From positions 744,001 to 808,000 of the forward strand of contig CAZVUO010000001.1 in assembly GCA_964630235.1 (NCBI GenBank): a DNA stretch of 64,000 bases, read 5' to 3'. This stretch comes from JBFLYH01 sp964630235 (GTDB taxonomy: Bacteria > Oederibacteriota > JAAXVQ01 > JAUVAV01). The notes beneath the pieces are model-generated. The model was not told where the DNA came from and searched no databases. It saw only the letters and a program-made list of their open reading frames with translations. The translations under genes and the position numbers were made by a program. Of the stretch, positions 1 through 8,370 are shown piece by piece; the first letter of the stretch is position 1; each line of letters begins with the position of its first letter.

Positions 1-2
1 TC

Positions 3-1346
3 TTCCAGATCCCGCGCGAGGAGATCATTCTCGCGTCCGCGAAGACCGGCCAGGGCACGGCCGCGATCCTGAAAGCCGTGGTGGAAAGGATCCCGCCTCC
101 GCAGGGCGACGATCAGGCGCCGTTCAAGGCCCTGGTGTTCGATTCCCATTTCGATTCTTACCGAGGCGTCATCATATACCTGCGGGTCATTGACGGCGCG
201 CTCGCCAAAGGGATGACCGTGCGCATGCTGTCCACGGGCACGGCTTACGAGGTGGATGAAGTCGGCATTTTTACGCCCCACGAACAGGCCGTGGACCGGC
301 TGGTGGCCGGCGAAGTCGGCTACCTGACCGCGGGCATCAAAAATATAGCGGACGTCAAGGTCGGCGACACGGTGACCGATCACCTGCATCCCGCGGCCGA
401 GGCCCTGCCCGGGTTCCGCGACGTCAAACCCATGGTCTTCTGCGGGCTGTTTCCCATCGAGGCCGGTGAATACGAGAATCTGCGCACGGCCCTGGAAAAA
501 CTCAAGCTCAATGACGCCTCGATGTTTTACGAACCGGAAAATTCCGTGGCCCTGGGATTCGGTTTCCGCTGCGGGTTCCTGGGGCTCCTGCATATGGAAA
601 TCATCCAGGAGCGCCTGGAACGCGAATTCAATCTGAGATTGATCGCCACCGCGCCCTCGGTTGTGTTCCGGGTGCACAAGACCGACCGCACCCAGCTGGA
701 CGTGGACAACCCCTCCAAGCTGCCGGCGGTCGGGGAAATCGAGGCGATCGAAGAACCGTTCATGCTGGTGACCATTCTGGTGCCGGTGGATTACGTGGGC
801 GCGGTGATGCAGCTTGCCCAGGAGCGGAGGGGCAATTACCTCAACACCGAATACCTCGATCCCCAGCGGGTTAAACTGACTTATGAGCTGCCCCTGATCG
901 AGATCATCATGGATTTTTTTGACCTGCTCAAGTCGCGGACCCGCGGCTACGCCAGCATGGACTACGAGCCCATCGGCTACCGCCGGGAACACATGGTCAA
1001 GGTGGACATCCTGGTGAACAAGGAACCCGTGGACGCGCTGTCGTTCATGTGCCACCGTGACTCGGCGGAATTTCGCGGCCGGGCCCTGGCGGAGAAACTG
1101 CGCGAGCTGATTCCGCGCCAGCAGTTCGAAGTGCCCATTCAGGCGACTATCGGCGCCAAGGTGATCGCGCGGGAAACGGTCCGGGCGCTGCGCAAGGACG
1201 TAACTGCCAAATGTTACGGCGGCGACATCACCCGCAAGCGCAAACTGCTGGAGAAGCAGAAGGAAGGCAAGCGCCGCATGAAGCATGTGGGCAGCGTGGA
1301 AATCCCCCAGTCGGCTTTTCTGGCTGTGTTGAAGATAGAAAAATAA
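3..1346 (+). CDS. lepA: Elongation factor 4 (LepA), 5' end missing
   Basis: Ribosome-associated translational GTPase that back-translocates stalled ribosomes. The window opens inside the gene: the frame is already open at base 3 and reads a typical LepA stretch (ASAKTGQG, then VERIPPP) marking the end of the GTPase domain. About 447 of the roughly 600 residues expected are present. They cover domain II, the domain III and V EF-G-like folds, and the LepA-specific C-terminal domain with ATIGAKVIARE and the basic GGDITRKRKLLEKQK segment, ending in FLAVLKIEK. The G1-G3 motifs lie upstream of the window. The first internal ATG-like codon (GTG at 78) is not a real start. lepB and hemW follow in the same direction after a 267-bp gap that contains a dispersed repeat. 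Confidence 0.96.
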   Translation, partial: FQIPREEIILASAKTGQGTAAILKAVVERIPPPQGDDQAPFKALVFDSHFDSYRGVIIYLRVIDGALAKGMTVRMLSTGTAYEVDEVGIFTPHEQAVDRLVAGEVGYLTAGIKNIADVKVGDTVTDHLHPAAEALPGFRDVKPMVFCGLFPIEAGEYENLRTALEKLKLNDASMFYEPENSVALGFGFRCGFLGLLHMEIIQERLEREFNLRLIATAPSVVFRVHKTDRTQLDVDNPSKLPAVGEIEAIEEPFMLVTILVPVDYVGAVMQLAQERRGNYLNTEYLDPQRVKLTYELPLIEIIMDFFDLLKSRTRGYASMDYEPIGYRREHMVKVDILVNKEPVDALSFMCHRDSAEFRGRALAEKLRELIPRQQFEVPIQATIGAKVIARETVRALRKDVTAKCYGGDITRKRKLLEKQKEGKRRMKHVGSVEIPQSAFLAVLKIEK

Positions 1347-1397
1347 ACGATTATAATTGGCCGGTCATGGCGAGCCCCAAGGGCGTGGCCATCTCGG

Positions 1398-1520
1398 AGT
1401 GGAGTGGTCCCCCGGACTAAAGTCCAGGGCTCCCTCCCTCCGCAATAAAATCCCGCAAATCATCTCCCCGGCCGAAGGTCCCTTCGGGAGCTGAAGCCCG
1501 GGGATTCATGCGGAGGGATT
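1398..1520. repeat. Dispersed palindromic repeat, copy A
   Basis: Bases 1427-1520 (94 bp) are identical, in inverted orientation, to 32725-32818. An outer 21-bp block (1398-1418) also matches 32849-32869. The core folds on itself: TCCCTCCGCA (1435-1444) pairs with TGCGGAGGGA (1509-1518), and inside it CCCCGG/CCGGGG and a CCGAAG/CTTCGG hairpin nest. There is no coding capacity. It looks like a REP- or MITE-type element. It fills the lepA-lepB gap, where nothing else was seen. Confidence 0.85.
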
Positions 1521-1613
1521 GAACGCCAGAACCGGGATGGCTTCGTCATCCCCCGGCTCCTCGCGATGACCGAAAACGGTTTGGGCATCAACCTAGAATC
1601 CCGGAGGGGTCCC

Positions 1614-2294
1614 ATGTGGGAATGGATCAAAACCGCGGAAGCGGCGGAACTGATATTCTACGGATTGCTGGTGGGATTGACCCTGGCGGAAATCGTCATG
1701 CGGTTTCTGCTCAAAGTCTCAAAACAGAACATCATCCTGGAGTACGTGGATTCGGGTTTTATCGCCATCCTGCTGGCCCTGGTCATCCGCACCCTGTTCC
1801 TGCAGGCCTTCAAGATCCCGTCGGGTTCCATGGAAAGCACCCTGCTCATCGGTGATCACCTGCTGGTGAACAAGTTCGTCTATGGCACGCCGGTGCCGTT
1901 CACGGACCGGCGCATCCTGAAGATCCGCGATCCCCGACGGGGCGAGATCATCGTGTTCAAATATCCGGAGAATCCCCGGAAGGATTTCATCAAGCGCTGC
2001 CAGGGCCTTCCGGGCGACATCATCGAGATCCGGGACAAGGTGCTCTACGTCAATGGCCAGCTCAAACAGGAGTCGTACACGACCTTCCGCGATCTGCGGG
2101 TCCTGCCGCCGGAGCTCAGCCCGCGGGACAATTACGGCCCGGTGACCGTGCCGGCGGACAGCTTCTTCATGATGGGAGATAACCGCGACTACTCGGCGGA
2201 TTCCCGTTTCTGGGGGTTTCTGCCGCGCAAACTGATCAAAGGCAAAGCCTGGGTGATCTACTGGCCGATCCCGCGCTGGCGGGTCATCAAATGA
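1614..2294 (+). CDS. lepB: Signal peptidase I
   Basis: Membrane-anchored S26 serine protease that removes signal peptides from exported preproteins. Counting from the start chosen here, the nucleophile Ser is residue 72 in IPSGSMESTL and the general-base Lys is residue 127 in FIKRCQGLPGD; a third family box, MGDNRDYSADSR, is near the C-terminus. Two hydrophobic segments (about residues 12-32 and 45-65) precede the catalytic domain. An upstream in-frame ATG at 1566 exists, but ATG 1614 has a good ribosome site (GGAGGGG, 6 bases upstream) and begins the normal N-terminus. The 226-residue length is ordinary. The stop overlaps the hemW start in ATGA, so the two are translationally coupled. Confidence 0.95.
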   Translation: MWEWIKTAEAAELIFYGLLVGLTLAEIVMRFLLKVSKQNIILEYVDSGFIAILLALVIRTLFLQAFKIPSGSMESTLLIGDHLLVNKFVYGTPVPFTDRRILKIRDPRRGEIIVFKYPENPRKDFIKRCQGLPGDIIEIRDKVLYVNGQLKQESYTTFRDLRVLPPELSPRDNYGPVTVPADSFFMMGDNRDYSADSRFWGFLPRKLIKGKAWVIYWPIPRWRVIK

Positions 2295-3427
2295 CCTCCG
2301 CTTCTCCGGGGTACGGCGTTTACGTGCATCTGCCGTGGTGCCTGGGGAAGTGCGCGTACTGTGATTTTCCCTCCCGCCCCCTGCCCGGTCCCGGGGCCTG
2401 GGCGCCCTACCTGGAAGCGGTCCTCCGTGAAATCCGCCTGCGGGCGCGGGGAACGGCCGAGACCGTGTACGTGGGCGGCGGCACCCCGTCGCTGTGCCCG
2501 GCGCCGCTGCTCGCGCAGCTCTTGCGGGGCTTCGCCGAATGTCTTCCGCTCGCTGCCCGGCCTGAAGTCACCCTGGAGGCGAATCCAGCCACCCTGAGCC
2601 CAGCCAGCCTGGCGGAACTGCGCGCCGCGGGATTTAACCGGTTGTCTCTGGGCGTGCAAAGCACCTCGGACCCTTTGCTGCGCGTGCTGGGGAGGTTGCA
2701 TACCGCCAGCCAGGCGCGCGATACCCTTGCCAGCGCCCGCCAGGCGGGGTTTGACAACCTGAGCGTGGATTTGATGTACGGGCTGCCCGGGCAGACCCTG
2801 GAGGACTTTCAGGCCGATCTGCGGACTCTCGCGGAATGGGGGCCGGAACATATTTCGCTCTACGCGCTGAGCGTGGAGGCGGGAACAAGGCTGGAAGCGG
2901 ACCTGCGGGAGGGCCGGATGGCCTGGCCGGACGAGGATCTAGCCGCGGAGATGTACGCCTGGGCGCGGGAGTTCCTCGCCGGCCGGGGATTCCGGCAGTA
3001 CGAGTTGTCTAATTTCGCCTTGCCGGGCCGCGCGTGCCGCCATAATCTCAAATATTGGAACGACCAGGAATATTTCGGCTTTGGCGCGGCCGCGCACTCG
3101 TACCTGCAGGGCGTCCGCAGCTGGAACGAACAGGATCCCGAAGCCTATCAGAGAGCCATTTTCGAGTCGAACACGGCGCTGGCGGGCCAGGAGACTTTAA
3201 CCGGAGACCACCGTGTGGCGGAAACATTGATCCTGGGTTTGCGGTTGACCCAAGGACTGCAGGACAGCTCGCTGCAGGCGCGGTTTGAGGAATCCTGGGC
3301 GGAAAAATTCCGTCCGCGTCTTGCCGAACTATCGCGGCAGGGCTTGCTGCGGATGGAGAAAGAAAACATCTACCTGACACCCAAGGGCATGCTCTTAGCC
3401 AACGTGGTTTTCAGGGAAATCCTTTAA
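2291..3427 (+). CDS. hemW: HemW, radical SAM heme chaperone / CPO-III-like protein
   Basis: Radical SAM protein of the oxygen-independent coproporphyrinogen oxidase family; the HemW branch traffics heme and lacks true oxidase activity. The N-terminal cluster motif reads CLGKCAYCDF, that is CxxxCxxC with Phe following, as in HemW. A GGGTPS SAM-binding motif follows near residue 60. The C-terminal HemN-type domain includes KYWNDQEYFGFGAAAHSY. At 378 residues it has HemW length, shorter than genuine HemN (about 450), and it lacks an N-terminal extension. The start overlaps the lepB stop. The HemW/HemN assignment rests on length and N-terminal motif. Confidence 0.92.
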   Translation: MTSASPGYGVYVHLPWCLGKCAYCDFPSRPLPGPGAWAPYLEAVLREIRLRARGTAETVYVGGGTPSLCPAPLLAQLLRGFAECLPLAARPEVTLEANPATLSPASLAELRAAGFNRLSLGVQSTSDPLLRVLGRLHTASQARDTLASARQAGFDNLSVDLMYGLPGQTLEDFQADLRTLAEWGPEHISLYALSVEAGTRLEADLREGRMAWPDEDLAAEMYAWAREFLAGRGFRQYELSNFALPGRACRHNLKYWNDQEYFGFGAAAHSYLQGVRSWNEQDPEAYQRAIFESNTALAGQETLTGDHRVAETLILGLRLTQGLQDSSLQARFEESWAEKFRPRLAELSRQGLLRMEKENIYLTPKGMLLANVVFREIL

Positions 3428-3566
3428 TTTCAAGGCTATTTATTTAATGAGGTAAAACGTTTAAAAACAAACCTTTCCTCGGAAGATGCAAACGAACCCC
3501 TGTGCCCTGTTCTGCCGGGGATTTCGAATTACCCTTGAAATACCTAGCGAATATTCCTAATTACGC

Positions 3567-3595
3567 TTGACGCGATTTGAGGGCTGTGGTAGCCT
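3567..3595 (+). promoter_or_regulatory. Sigma70-type promoter for the HU gene
   Basis: TTGACG (3567-3572) and TAGCCT (3590-3595) are separated by 17 bp and lie 36 bp before the HU start codon. The surrounding 200-bp gap after hemW is AT-richer than the genes and holds no other feature I can support. Confidence 0.5.
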
Positions 3596-3631
3596 ACACT
3601 CAAATCCATCAACCTAGACAGGAGGCCATGG

Positions 3632-3904
3632 ATGACTAAAGTTGAATTGATTGACAAAGTTGCCGAGGGTTTAGGTCTGCCCAAACGCGAAATCGAGAAA
3701 ATGCTTGAAAAGCTGATCTCTACGATTCAAAATGCCCTTAAAGCAGGCCAAAAGGTTTCTGTTGCCGGTCTTGGTACGTTCGTAGTGAAAGAGAAGAAAG
3801 CTCGCCTGGCGCGCAATCCAAAGACCGGCGAATCCGTGCAAGTGCCGGCGAAACGCGCTCCGAAATTCCGTCCTGGGAAAGAACTGAAGGAAATTATTCA
3901 GTAA
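3632..3904 (+). CDS. hup: HU-family nucleoid DNA-binding protein
   Basis: Small histone-like protein that bends DNA as a dimer. The 90 residues cover the full family length. The N-terminal helical part starts MTKVELIDKVAE, the beta core has VAGLGTF, and the DNA-wrapping arm contains the conserved RNPKTGE, with its Pro that intercalates into DNA, around residues 61-67. GGAGG at 3621-3625 lies 6 bases before ATG 3632; a nearer ATG at 3628 is out of frame. It appears to be a single-gene unit with its own promoter and a small hairpin after it. It could be HU or an IHF-like paralogue; HU is more likely given the sequence. Confidence 0.95.
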   Translation: MTKVELIDKVAEGLGLPKREIEKMLEKLISTIQNALKAGQKVSVAGLGTFVVKEKKARLARNPKTGESVQVPAKRAPKFRPGKELKEIIQ

Positions 3905-3918
3905 ATTTGTTCTCAATT

Positions 3919-3940
3919 TAAACGGTTCTGCAGCCGTTTA
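3919..3940 (+). terminator. Possible weak terminator after HU gene
   Basis: TAAACGG (3919-3925) and CCGTTTA (3934-3940) form perfect 7-bp arms around an 8-base loop, followed by an AT-rich but not T-only stretch. Confidence 0.35.
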
Positions 3941-4018
3941 TTATTATAAGGTTTTTACGCCCTCTCGAAGTCTGTCATCACCGCGAAATCCAAGTCTGCG
4001 AGGGGCGGGGGAGGCTGC

Positions 4019-5059
4019 ATGATGGAAAAGAAAAAGCCGGCATCCAAGAGCGTCCGCAAAGCGGCGCCGCCGAAAAGTGCTGTTCCTGGCGCCGGGGAGA
4101 AGACCACGGTTAGAAAAAGAACCGCCTCCGCCGCTTCGGCTGCTGCCAAGAAAATACCGGTGGCCAAAGCCACTGCCCGCAAGCCGGAACAGCCCCAGAC
4201 CGCCCCGGTTGCGTCCGTCGCGCCCGTGTACGCACAATCCACGCCCCAGCCAGCGCCGGCGCCGGAGGCGCCGCCTTCTTACTGGCAGGACCGTTACGGC
4301 GATAACCGCATTGTGCTGATGATCCGGGATCCGTACTGGTGCTTCGTGTATTGGGATCTTTCGTCCGAGAAGCAGACCGAGGCCATCCGGGAACTGCAGC
4401 GGGCGGGCGCCAAGTTGATGCTGCGGGTTTACGACGTGACCGAGCTCGAGTTCGACGGGACCAACGCCCACCGCACCATGGACATCGAAGTGACGGAAGA
4501 AGCCACCAACTGGTACATCAATGTTTGGGCCGCGGACCGCGCGTACTGCGTGGATCTGGGCCTGCTGTATCCCGACGGACGTTTTGTCACGCTGGCCCGT
4601 TCCAATGTGGTCACCACCCCAAGAGATTCGGTTTCCAACGTGATTGACGAAGAGTGGATGGTGGTGGACGAGACGTTCGACCGCCTGTACCAAGCGGCCG
4701 GCGCTTCCGAACTGGGACGCGCGTCCGAGGCCATCACCAAATTCATGCTCAAACGGGTGCGGGCCGACGTCAGTTCCGGCGGCCTGGCCAGCATGGGTTC
4801 CGAAGGTGGACGGCCGCGCGAGCGGCGCCCGGAGGACTTCTGGCTGGTGGTCAACACGGAGCTCATCGTGTACGGGGCCACCGAACCGGATGCCGCGGTG
4901 ACGGTTCAAGGCCAGCCCATCCGCTTGAATCCTGATGGAACCTTCTCGGTCCGTTACGCCCTGCCTGATGGCAAGCAGACCATCCCCGTCAAGGCCGTGA
5001 ACGCCGCCGGTTCGCAGGAACGACAAATCACCCCCGTCGTCGAAAAACGCACCGAGTAA
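4019..5059 (+). CDS. DUF4912 domain protein, partner of the GH57 branching enzyme
   Basis: Function is not established; DUF4912 proteins are repeatedly found beside GH57 glucan enzymes. Residues 1-85 are a low-complexity Lys/Ala/Pro-rich segment, histone-H1-like. The DUF4912 domain begins near residue 90 (YWQDRYGDNRIVLMIRDPYW, then CFVYWDL). A second conserved block near residue 280 (FWLVVNTELIVYGATEP) leads into a predicted beta-sandwich with RLNPDGTFSVRYALPDG. The gene starts at a tandem ATGATG with a GGGGGAGG ribosome site. It is 14 bp before the GH57 gene, so both are probably one transcript for storage-glucan metabolism. The basic N-terminus could bind nucleic acid or polysaccharide; I cannot tell which. 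Confidence 0.85.
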   Translation: MMEKKKPASKSVRKAAPPKSAVPGAGEKTTVRKRTASAASAAAKKIPVAKATARKPEQPQTAPVASVAPVYAQSTPQPAPAPEAPPSYWQDRYGDNRIVLMIRDPYWCFVYWDLSSEKQTEAIRELQRAGAKLMLRVYDVTELEFDGTNAHRTMDIEVTEEATNWYINVWAADRAYCVDLGLLYPDGRFVTLARSNVVTTPRDSVSNVIDEEWMVVDETFDRLYQAAGASELGRASEAITKFMLKRVRADVSSGGLASMGSEGGRPRERRPEDFWLVVNTELIVYGATEPDAAVTVQGQPIRLNPDGTFSVRYALPDGKQTIPVKAVNAAGSQERQITPVVEKRTE

Positions 5060-5073
5060 TCCAGGGAGTCGGC

Positions 5074-6663
5074 ATGGCGGATCACGGTTATCTTATGATG
5101 GTTTTGCACGCCCATTTGCCTTACGTGCGCCATCCTGAATACGACGATTTTCTTGAGGAAGACTGGCTCTACGAGGCCATCACCGAAACGTACATTCCCC
5201 TGATCGGGATGTGCGAGCGCCTGGCCGAGGACGGCGTGCCCTTCCGCTTGACCATGTCGCTTACCCCCACCCTGCTCAGCATGCTGGCCGACCCGCTGCT
5301 GCAGGAGCGCTATCTGTCCCATATCCATCATCTGATCGAACTGGCCGAGCGCGAAACCGAGCGGACCCGCTGGCAGCCCGAGTTCAACGGCACCGCGCAC
5401 ATGTATCTGCACCGCTTCCGGCACGCGCGCTGGCTGTTCGCCGACAAATACCACCGCAACCTCATCACCGCGTTTCGCAAGTACCAGGACCTCGGCTATC
5501 TGGAGCTCATCACCTGCGGAGCCACGCACGGCTACCTGCCGCTCATGCTCAACCGCATCGCCCAGCGCGCGCAGATCGCGGTCGGCGTCCAAACGCACGA
5601 GCGGTTCCTGGGCGTCAAACCCCGCGGCATCTGGCTGGCCGAGTGCGGCTTCGAGCCCGGCGTGGACGAGCTCCTGCGCCAGCAAGGCATCCGTTTCTTT
5701 TACATTGATTCCCACGCCGTCTTTTTCGGCAGCCCGCGTCCCAAGTACGGTATCTATGCGCCGATCTATACCCGCGGCGGCGTGGCGGCATTCGGGCGGG
5801 ACGCGGAATCCTCGAAACAGGTGTGGAGCTCCAAAGAAGGGTATCCGGGCGATTATCAGTACCGGGAGTTTTACCGTGATATCGGGTTTGACCTGGAGTA
5901 TGACTATATCCGGCCCTACATCCACGGGCAGGGATTTCGCATCCCGACGGGCATAAAATATTACCGGATCACCGGTCCCACGGACAGCAAGGAGCCTTAT
6001 TCTCCCCAGGCCGCGCGGGACAAGGCGGCGGAGCATGCGGGAAATTTCATGTTCAACCGCCAGAAGCAGGCGGAATTTCTCCACGGGCTGATGGGCAAAA
6101 AGCCCGTGATCGTTTCCCCGTACGACGCGGAACTCTACGGCCACTGGTGGTACGAAGGGCCCGAATTCCTGGAGTTTTTATTCCGCAAGCTGCACTACGA
6201 CCAAAACGACCTGCGGCCCGTGACCGCGCCCGAATACCTCGCGGAGAATCCGACCCTGCAGGTGGTGATGCCGACCACGTCCTCCTGGGGGTACAAAGGT
6301 TATCATGAACAGTGGCTGGCCGGGCCCAACGACTGGGTCTACCGCCACCTGCATAAAGCCGTGGAGCGGATGGTCGAACTGGCCGACACCTTCCACCATC
6401 CCAGCTACCTGCAGCGGCGGGCCCTCAACCAGGCCGGCCGGGAGTTGCTGCTGGCCCAGAGTTCGGACTGGGCGTTCATCATGAAGACCGGCACCATGGT
6501 GGAGTACGCGGTCAAGCGGACCCGCGACCATCTGGAACGCTTCAACCGGCTCTATTGGGATCTCAAGAACCACCGGGTTGAGGTTGACTGGCTTTCGGAT
6601 ATTGAATATAAAGATAATGTGTTCCAAGACCTGGACTATAAATTGTACGCGAGCCGGGCTTGA
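5074..6663 (+). CDS. GH57 1,4-alpha-glucan branching enzyme (DUF1957 C-terminal domain)
   Basis: Predicted to transfer alpha-1,4-glucan segments to alpha-1,6 branch points, in the cytoplasm. The N-terminal HAHLPYVRHPE is the GH57 signature. The predicted nucleophile is Glu190 in GIWLAECGFEPG and the acid/base is Asp351 in SPYDAELYGHWW, which match the layout known for GH57 branching enzymes. The C-terminal helical DUF1957 region contains LAGPNDWVYRHLHKAVERM. The 529-residue length is normal for this group. GGGAG lies 7 bases upstream of ATG 5074. It follows the DUF4912 gene and precedes hrcA by only 6 bp, so glucan and heat-shock genes may be co-transcribed. Confidence 0.92.
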   Translation: MADHGYLMMVLHAHLPYVRHPEYDDFLEEDWLYEAITETYIPLIGMCERLAEDGVPFRLTMSLTPTLLSMLADPLLQERYLSHIHHLIELAERETERTRWQPEFNGTAHMYLHRFRHARWLFADKYHRNLITAFRKYQDLGYLELITCGATHGYLPLMLNRIAQRAQIAVGVQTHERFLGVKPRGIWLAECGFEPGVDELLRQQGIRFFYIDSHAVFFGSPRPKYGIYAPIYTRGGVAAFGRDAESSKQVWSSKEGYPGDYQYREFYRDIGFDLEYDYIRPYIHGQGFRIPTGIKYYRITGPTDSKEPYSPQAARDKAAEHAGNFMFNRQKQAEFLHGLMGKKPVIVSPYDAELYGHWWYEGPEFLEFLFRKLHYDQNDLRPVTAPEYLAENPTLQVVMPTTSSWGYKGYHEQWLAGPNDWVYRHLHKAVERMVELADTFHHPSYLQRRALNQAGRELLLAQSSDWAFIMKTGTMVEYAVKRTRDHLERFNRLYWDLKNHRVEVDWLSDIEYKDNVFQDLDYKLYASRA

Positions 6664-6669
6664 ATCGGA

Positions 6670-7734
6670 ATGGATGCGCTGATGCTGCCCTTGAATGAAC
6701 GGGACCACATCCTGCTGGCCGCCTTGATCGAGCGGCATATCGCCACCGCGGCGCCGGTCAGTTCGCACGAACTGTGCGACTATTACGGGTTCGATTGGAG
6801 CTCGGCCACGGTGCGCAACGTGCTGGCCCGGCTGGAGGCGGCCGGCTATCTCGAACATCCCTATACCTCGGCCGGCAAAGTGCCGACCATCCTGGCCTAC
6901 CGTTACTTTGTGGAGCATTTACTGCGGCAGGAAGGGCCGGCCATGGACCGGACCCTGCCCAAGGCTTTTGAAATCCTGCGCGAGGTTCAGCGGCGAGAGG
7001 ACCTGATTCAGCTCACGGCCCAAGTGCTGGCGGTCACCTCCCAGCTGCTCGCGGTCAGCTGGCTCCCCGCGCACGAGGGAGAACGGCTCAAGCGCATCCG
7101 GCTTTATCGGTTGGCGAGCCGGAGGGTGCTGGTCGCGGTGGAGACGCTCTCGGAGGCGGTTTTCCGCCAGGTCGTGGACTTGGGGGAACACGCCAGCCTG
7201 GAACTGCTGGAACACGCGGCGCGGCTGATCAACGGGCGCGGCCGCGGGCTCACGGCCCCGGAACTGGAACAGCTGTCGCATACGCCCTGGCCGGGCGCGG
7301 ACCGGCGCCTGACGGCGTGGCTGCGGAGGACCCTGTCCTGGGCGGTGGCGCAGTTGCAGGCCAGCCACCGTTCGGAAGTGGTTTTGGAAGGCACCAGCAA
7401 TTTGATCCAGCAGCCCGAATTCAACGACCTCGCCGCCACACGGCGCCTGATCGCGATGCTGGACCGCCGGGAGGACCTCCTCAAGTCTTTCGAAGCGCCG
7501 GGCATCGAACGCGAGGGCATCCGCGTCGTGTTCGGCGAAGACGCGTCCGGGCCGCTGTCTGCCCTGGCCCTGATTACCGAAATCGTGCCGCTTGCTCCGG
7601 TGGGCGGATGCGTCCGCATCGGCGTGATCGGGCCCCGGCGCATGGCCTATCAGCGGATCATTCCGCTGGTGAACACGGCGGCGCGGGTCCTGGCGCACGC
7701 CCAGACCAGGGAGTCAGACCGTGTGGTACGATAA
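6670..7734 (+). CDS. hrcA: Heat-inducible transcription repressor HrcA
   Basis: Repressor of class I heat-shock operons that binds the CIRCE inverted repeat. The N-terminal winged helix includes VSSHELCDYYGFDWSSATVRNVLARLE (read in pieces: VSSHEL, SSATVRN) and TSAGKVPTILAYRYFV, the hallmark HrcA segment. The C-terminal regulatory domain ends with IGVIGPRRMAYQRIIPLVN. At 354 residues it is a normal length. It overlaps grpE by 14 bp and is the first gene of hrcA-grpE-dnaK-dnaJ. I found no CIRCE-type repeat in the gaps before hrcA, grpE or dnaK, so its operator, if any, lies elsewhere. No clear ribosome site precedes ATG 6670; a second in-frame ATG at 6682 is possible. Confidence 0.93.
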   Translation: MDALMLPLNERDHILLAALIERHIATAAPVSSHELCDYYGFDWSSATVRNVLARLEAAGYLEHPYTSAGKVPTILAYRYFVEHLLRQEGPAMDRTLPKAFEILREVQRREDLIQLTAQVLAVTSQLLAVSWLPAHEGERLKRIRLYRLASRRVLVAVETLSEAVFRQVVDLGEHASLELLEHAARLINGRGRGLTAPELEQLSHTPWPGADRRLTAWLRRTLSWAVAQLQASHRSEVVLEGTSNLIQQPEFNDLAATRRLIAMLDRREDLLKSFEAPGIEREGIRVVFGEDASGPLSALALITEIVPLAPVGGCVRIGVIGPRRMAYQRIIPLVNTAARVLAHAQTRESDRVVR

Positions 7735-8350
7735 TCCCGAGGACGAAAAGACCAAATCCGCGCCCCCGGCGCAGGACCCTGGCAAGAGTTCCGCGAATCC
7801 GGTCTTTCCCGGGAGCCAGGACCCGACCAAGGCCTTCGGCGAGGAAGTCGAAGAGCTGCCGGGCGGGGAAGCGACGCCGGACGAGCTGGCCGCCCTGCGC
7901 GCCAAACTCAAGGAACTGGACGAAAAAGCCAATCAAAATTACGACCGTTACCTGCGGGCGCTGGCCGAGATGGAAAACACCAAAAAGCGCCTGGCCCGGG
8001 AGCGGGCGGAACTCATGCGCTACGGCGGCGAGGATTTGCTGCTGGAGATATTGCCGGTCGTGGACAACCTGGAACGCACCTTGACCCACGCCCAGGAAGC
8101 CACGGACGCGAAAAAGCTCGCCGAGGGCGTGGAGCTGATCTACCGCCAGCTCGTGAATTCCCTGGAGAAGATGGGGATCACGCGCATCGCCGAGGCGCCA
8201 TGCGCCTTTAACCCGACCATCCACCACGCCTTACAACGGGTGGAGGATAAAAGCGTGCCGGATGATACCGTGGTGGAAATCCTGCAAAAAGGCTACACCT
8301 TGAACGGTAAAGTGGTGCGGCCGGCCATGGTTAAGGTGGCCAAGCATTAA
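7721..8350 (+). CDS. grpE: Nucleotide exchange factor GrpE
   Basis: Cochaperone that releases ADP from DnaK. It starts with GTG 7721, inside the end of hrcA, behind an AGGGAG ribosome site. Residues 1-50 are acidic and disordered, residues about 50-100 form the long coiled coil with YLRALAEMENTKKRLARE, and the C-terminal beta domain holds HHALQRVEDKSVPDDTVVEILQKGY, quoted here in part: VPDDTVVEILQKGYTLNG is the family signature. Length is 209 residues. dnaK follows after 20 bp. The gene order and the signature leave little doubt. Confidence 0.95.
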   Translation: MWYDNPEDEKTKSAPPAQDPGKSSANPVFPGSQDPTKAFGEEVEELPGGEATPDELAALRAKLKELDEKANQNYDRYLRALAEMENTKKRLARERAELMRYGGEDLLLEILPVVDNLERTLTHAQEATDAKKLAEGVELIYRQLVNSLEKMGITRIAEAPCAFNPTIHHALQRVEDKSVPDDTVVEILQKGYTLNGKVVRPAMVKVAKH

Positions 8351-8370
8351 TATGAAGAGGGAGTTATCAC

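Noticed and set aside
1347..1613. A hidden tRNA or small gene in the lepA-lepB gap
   Set aside because: No cloverleaf or open frame seen; the gap is accounted for by the dispersed repeat.
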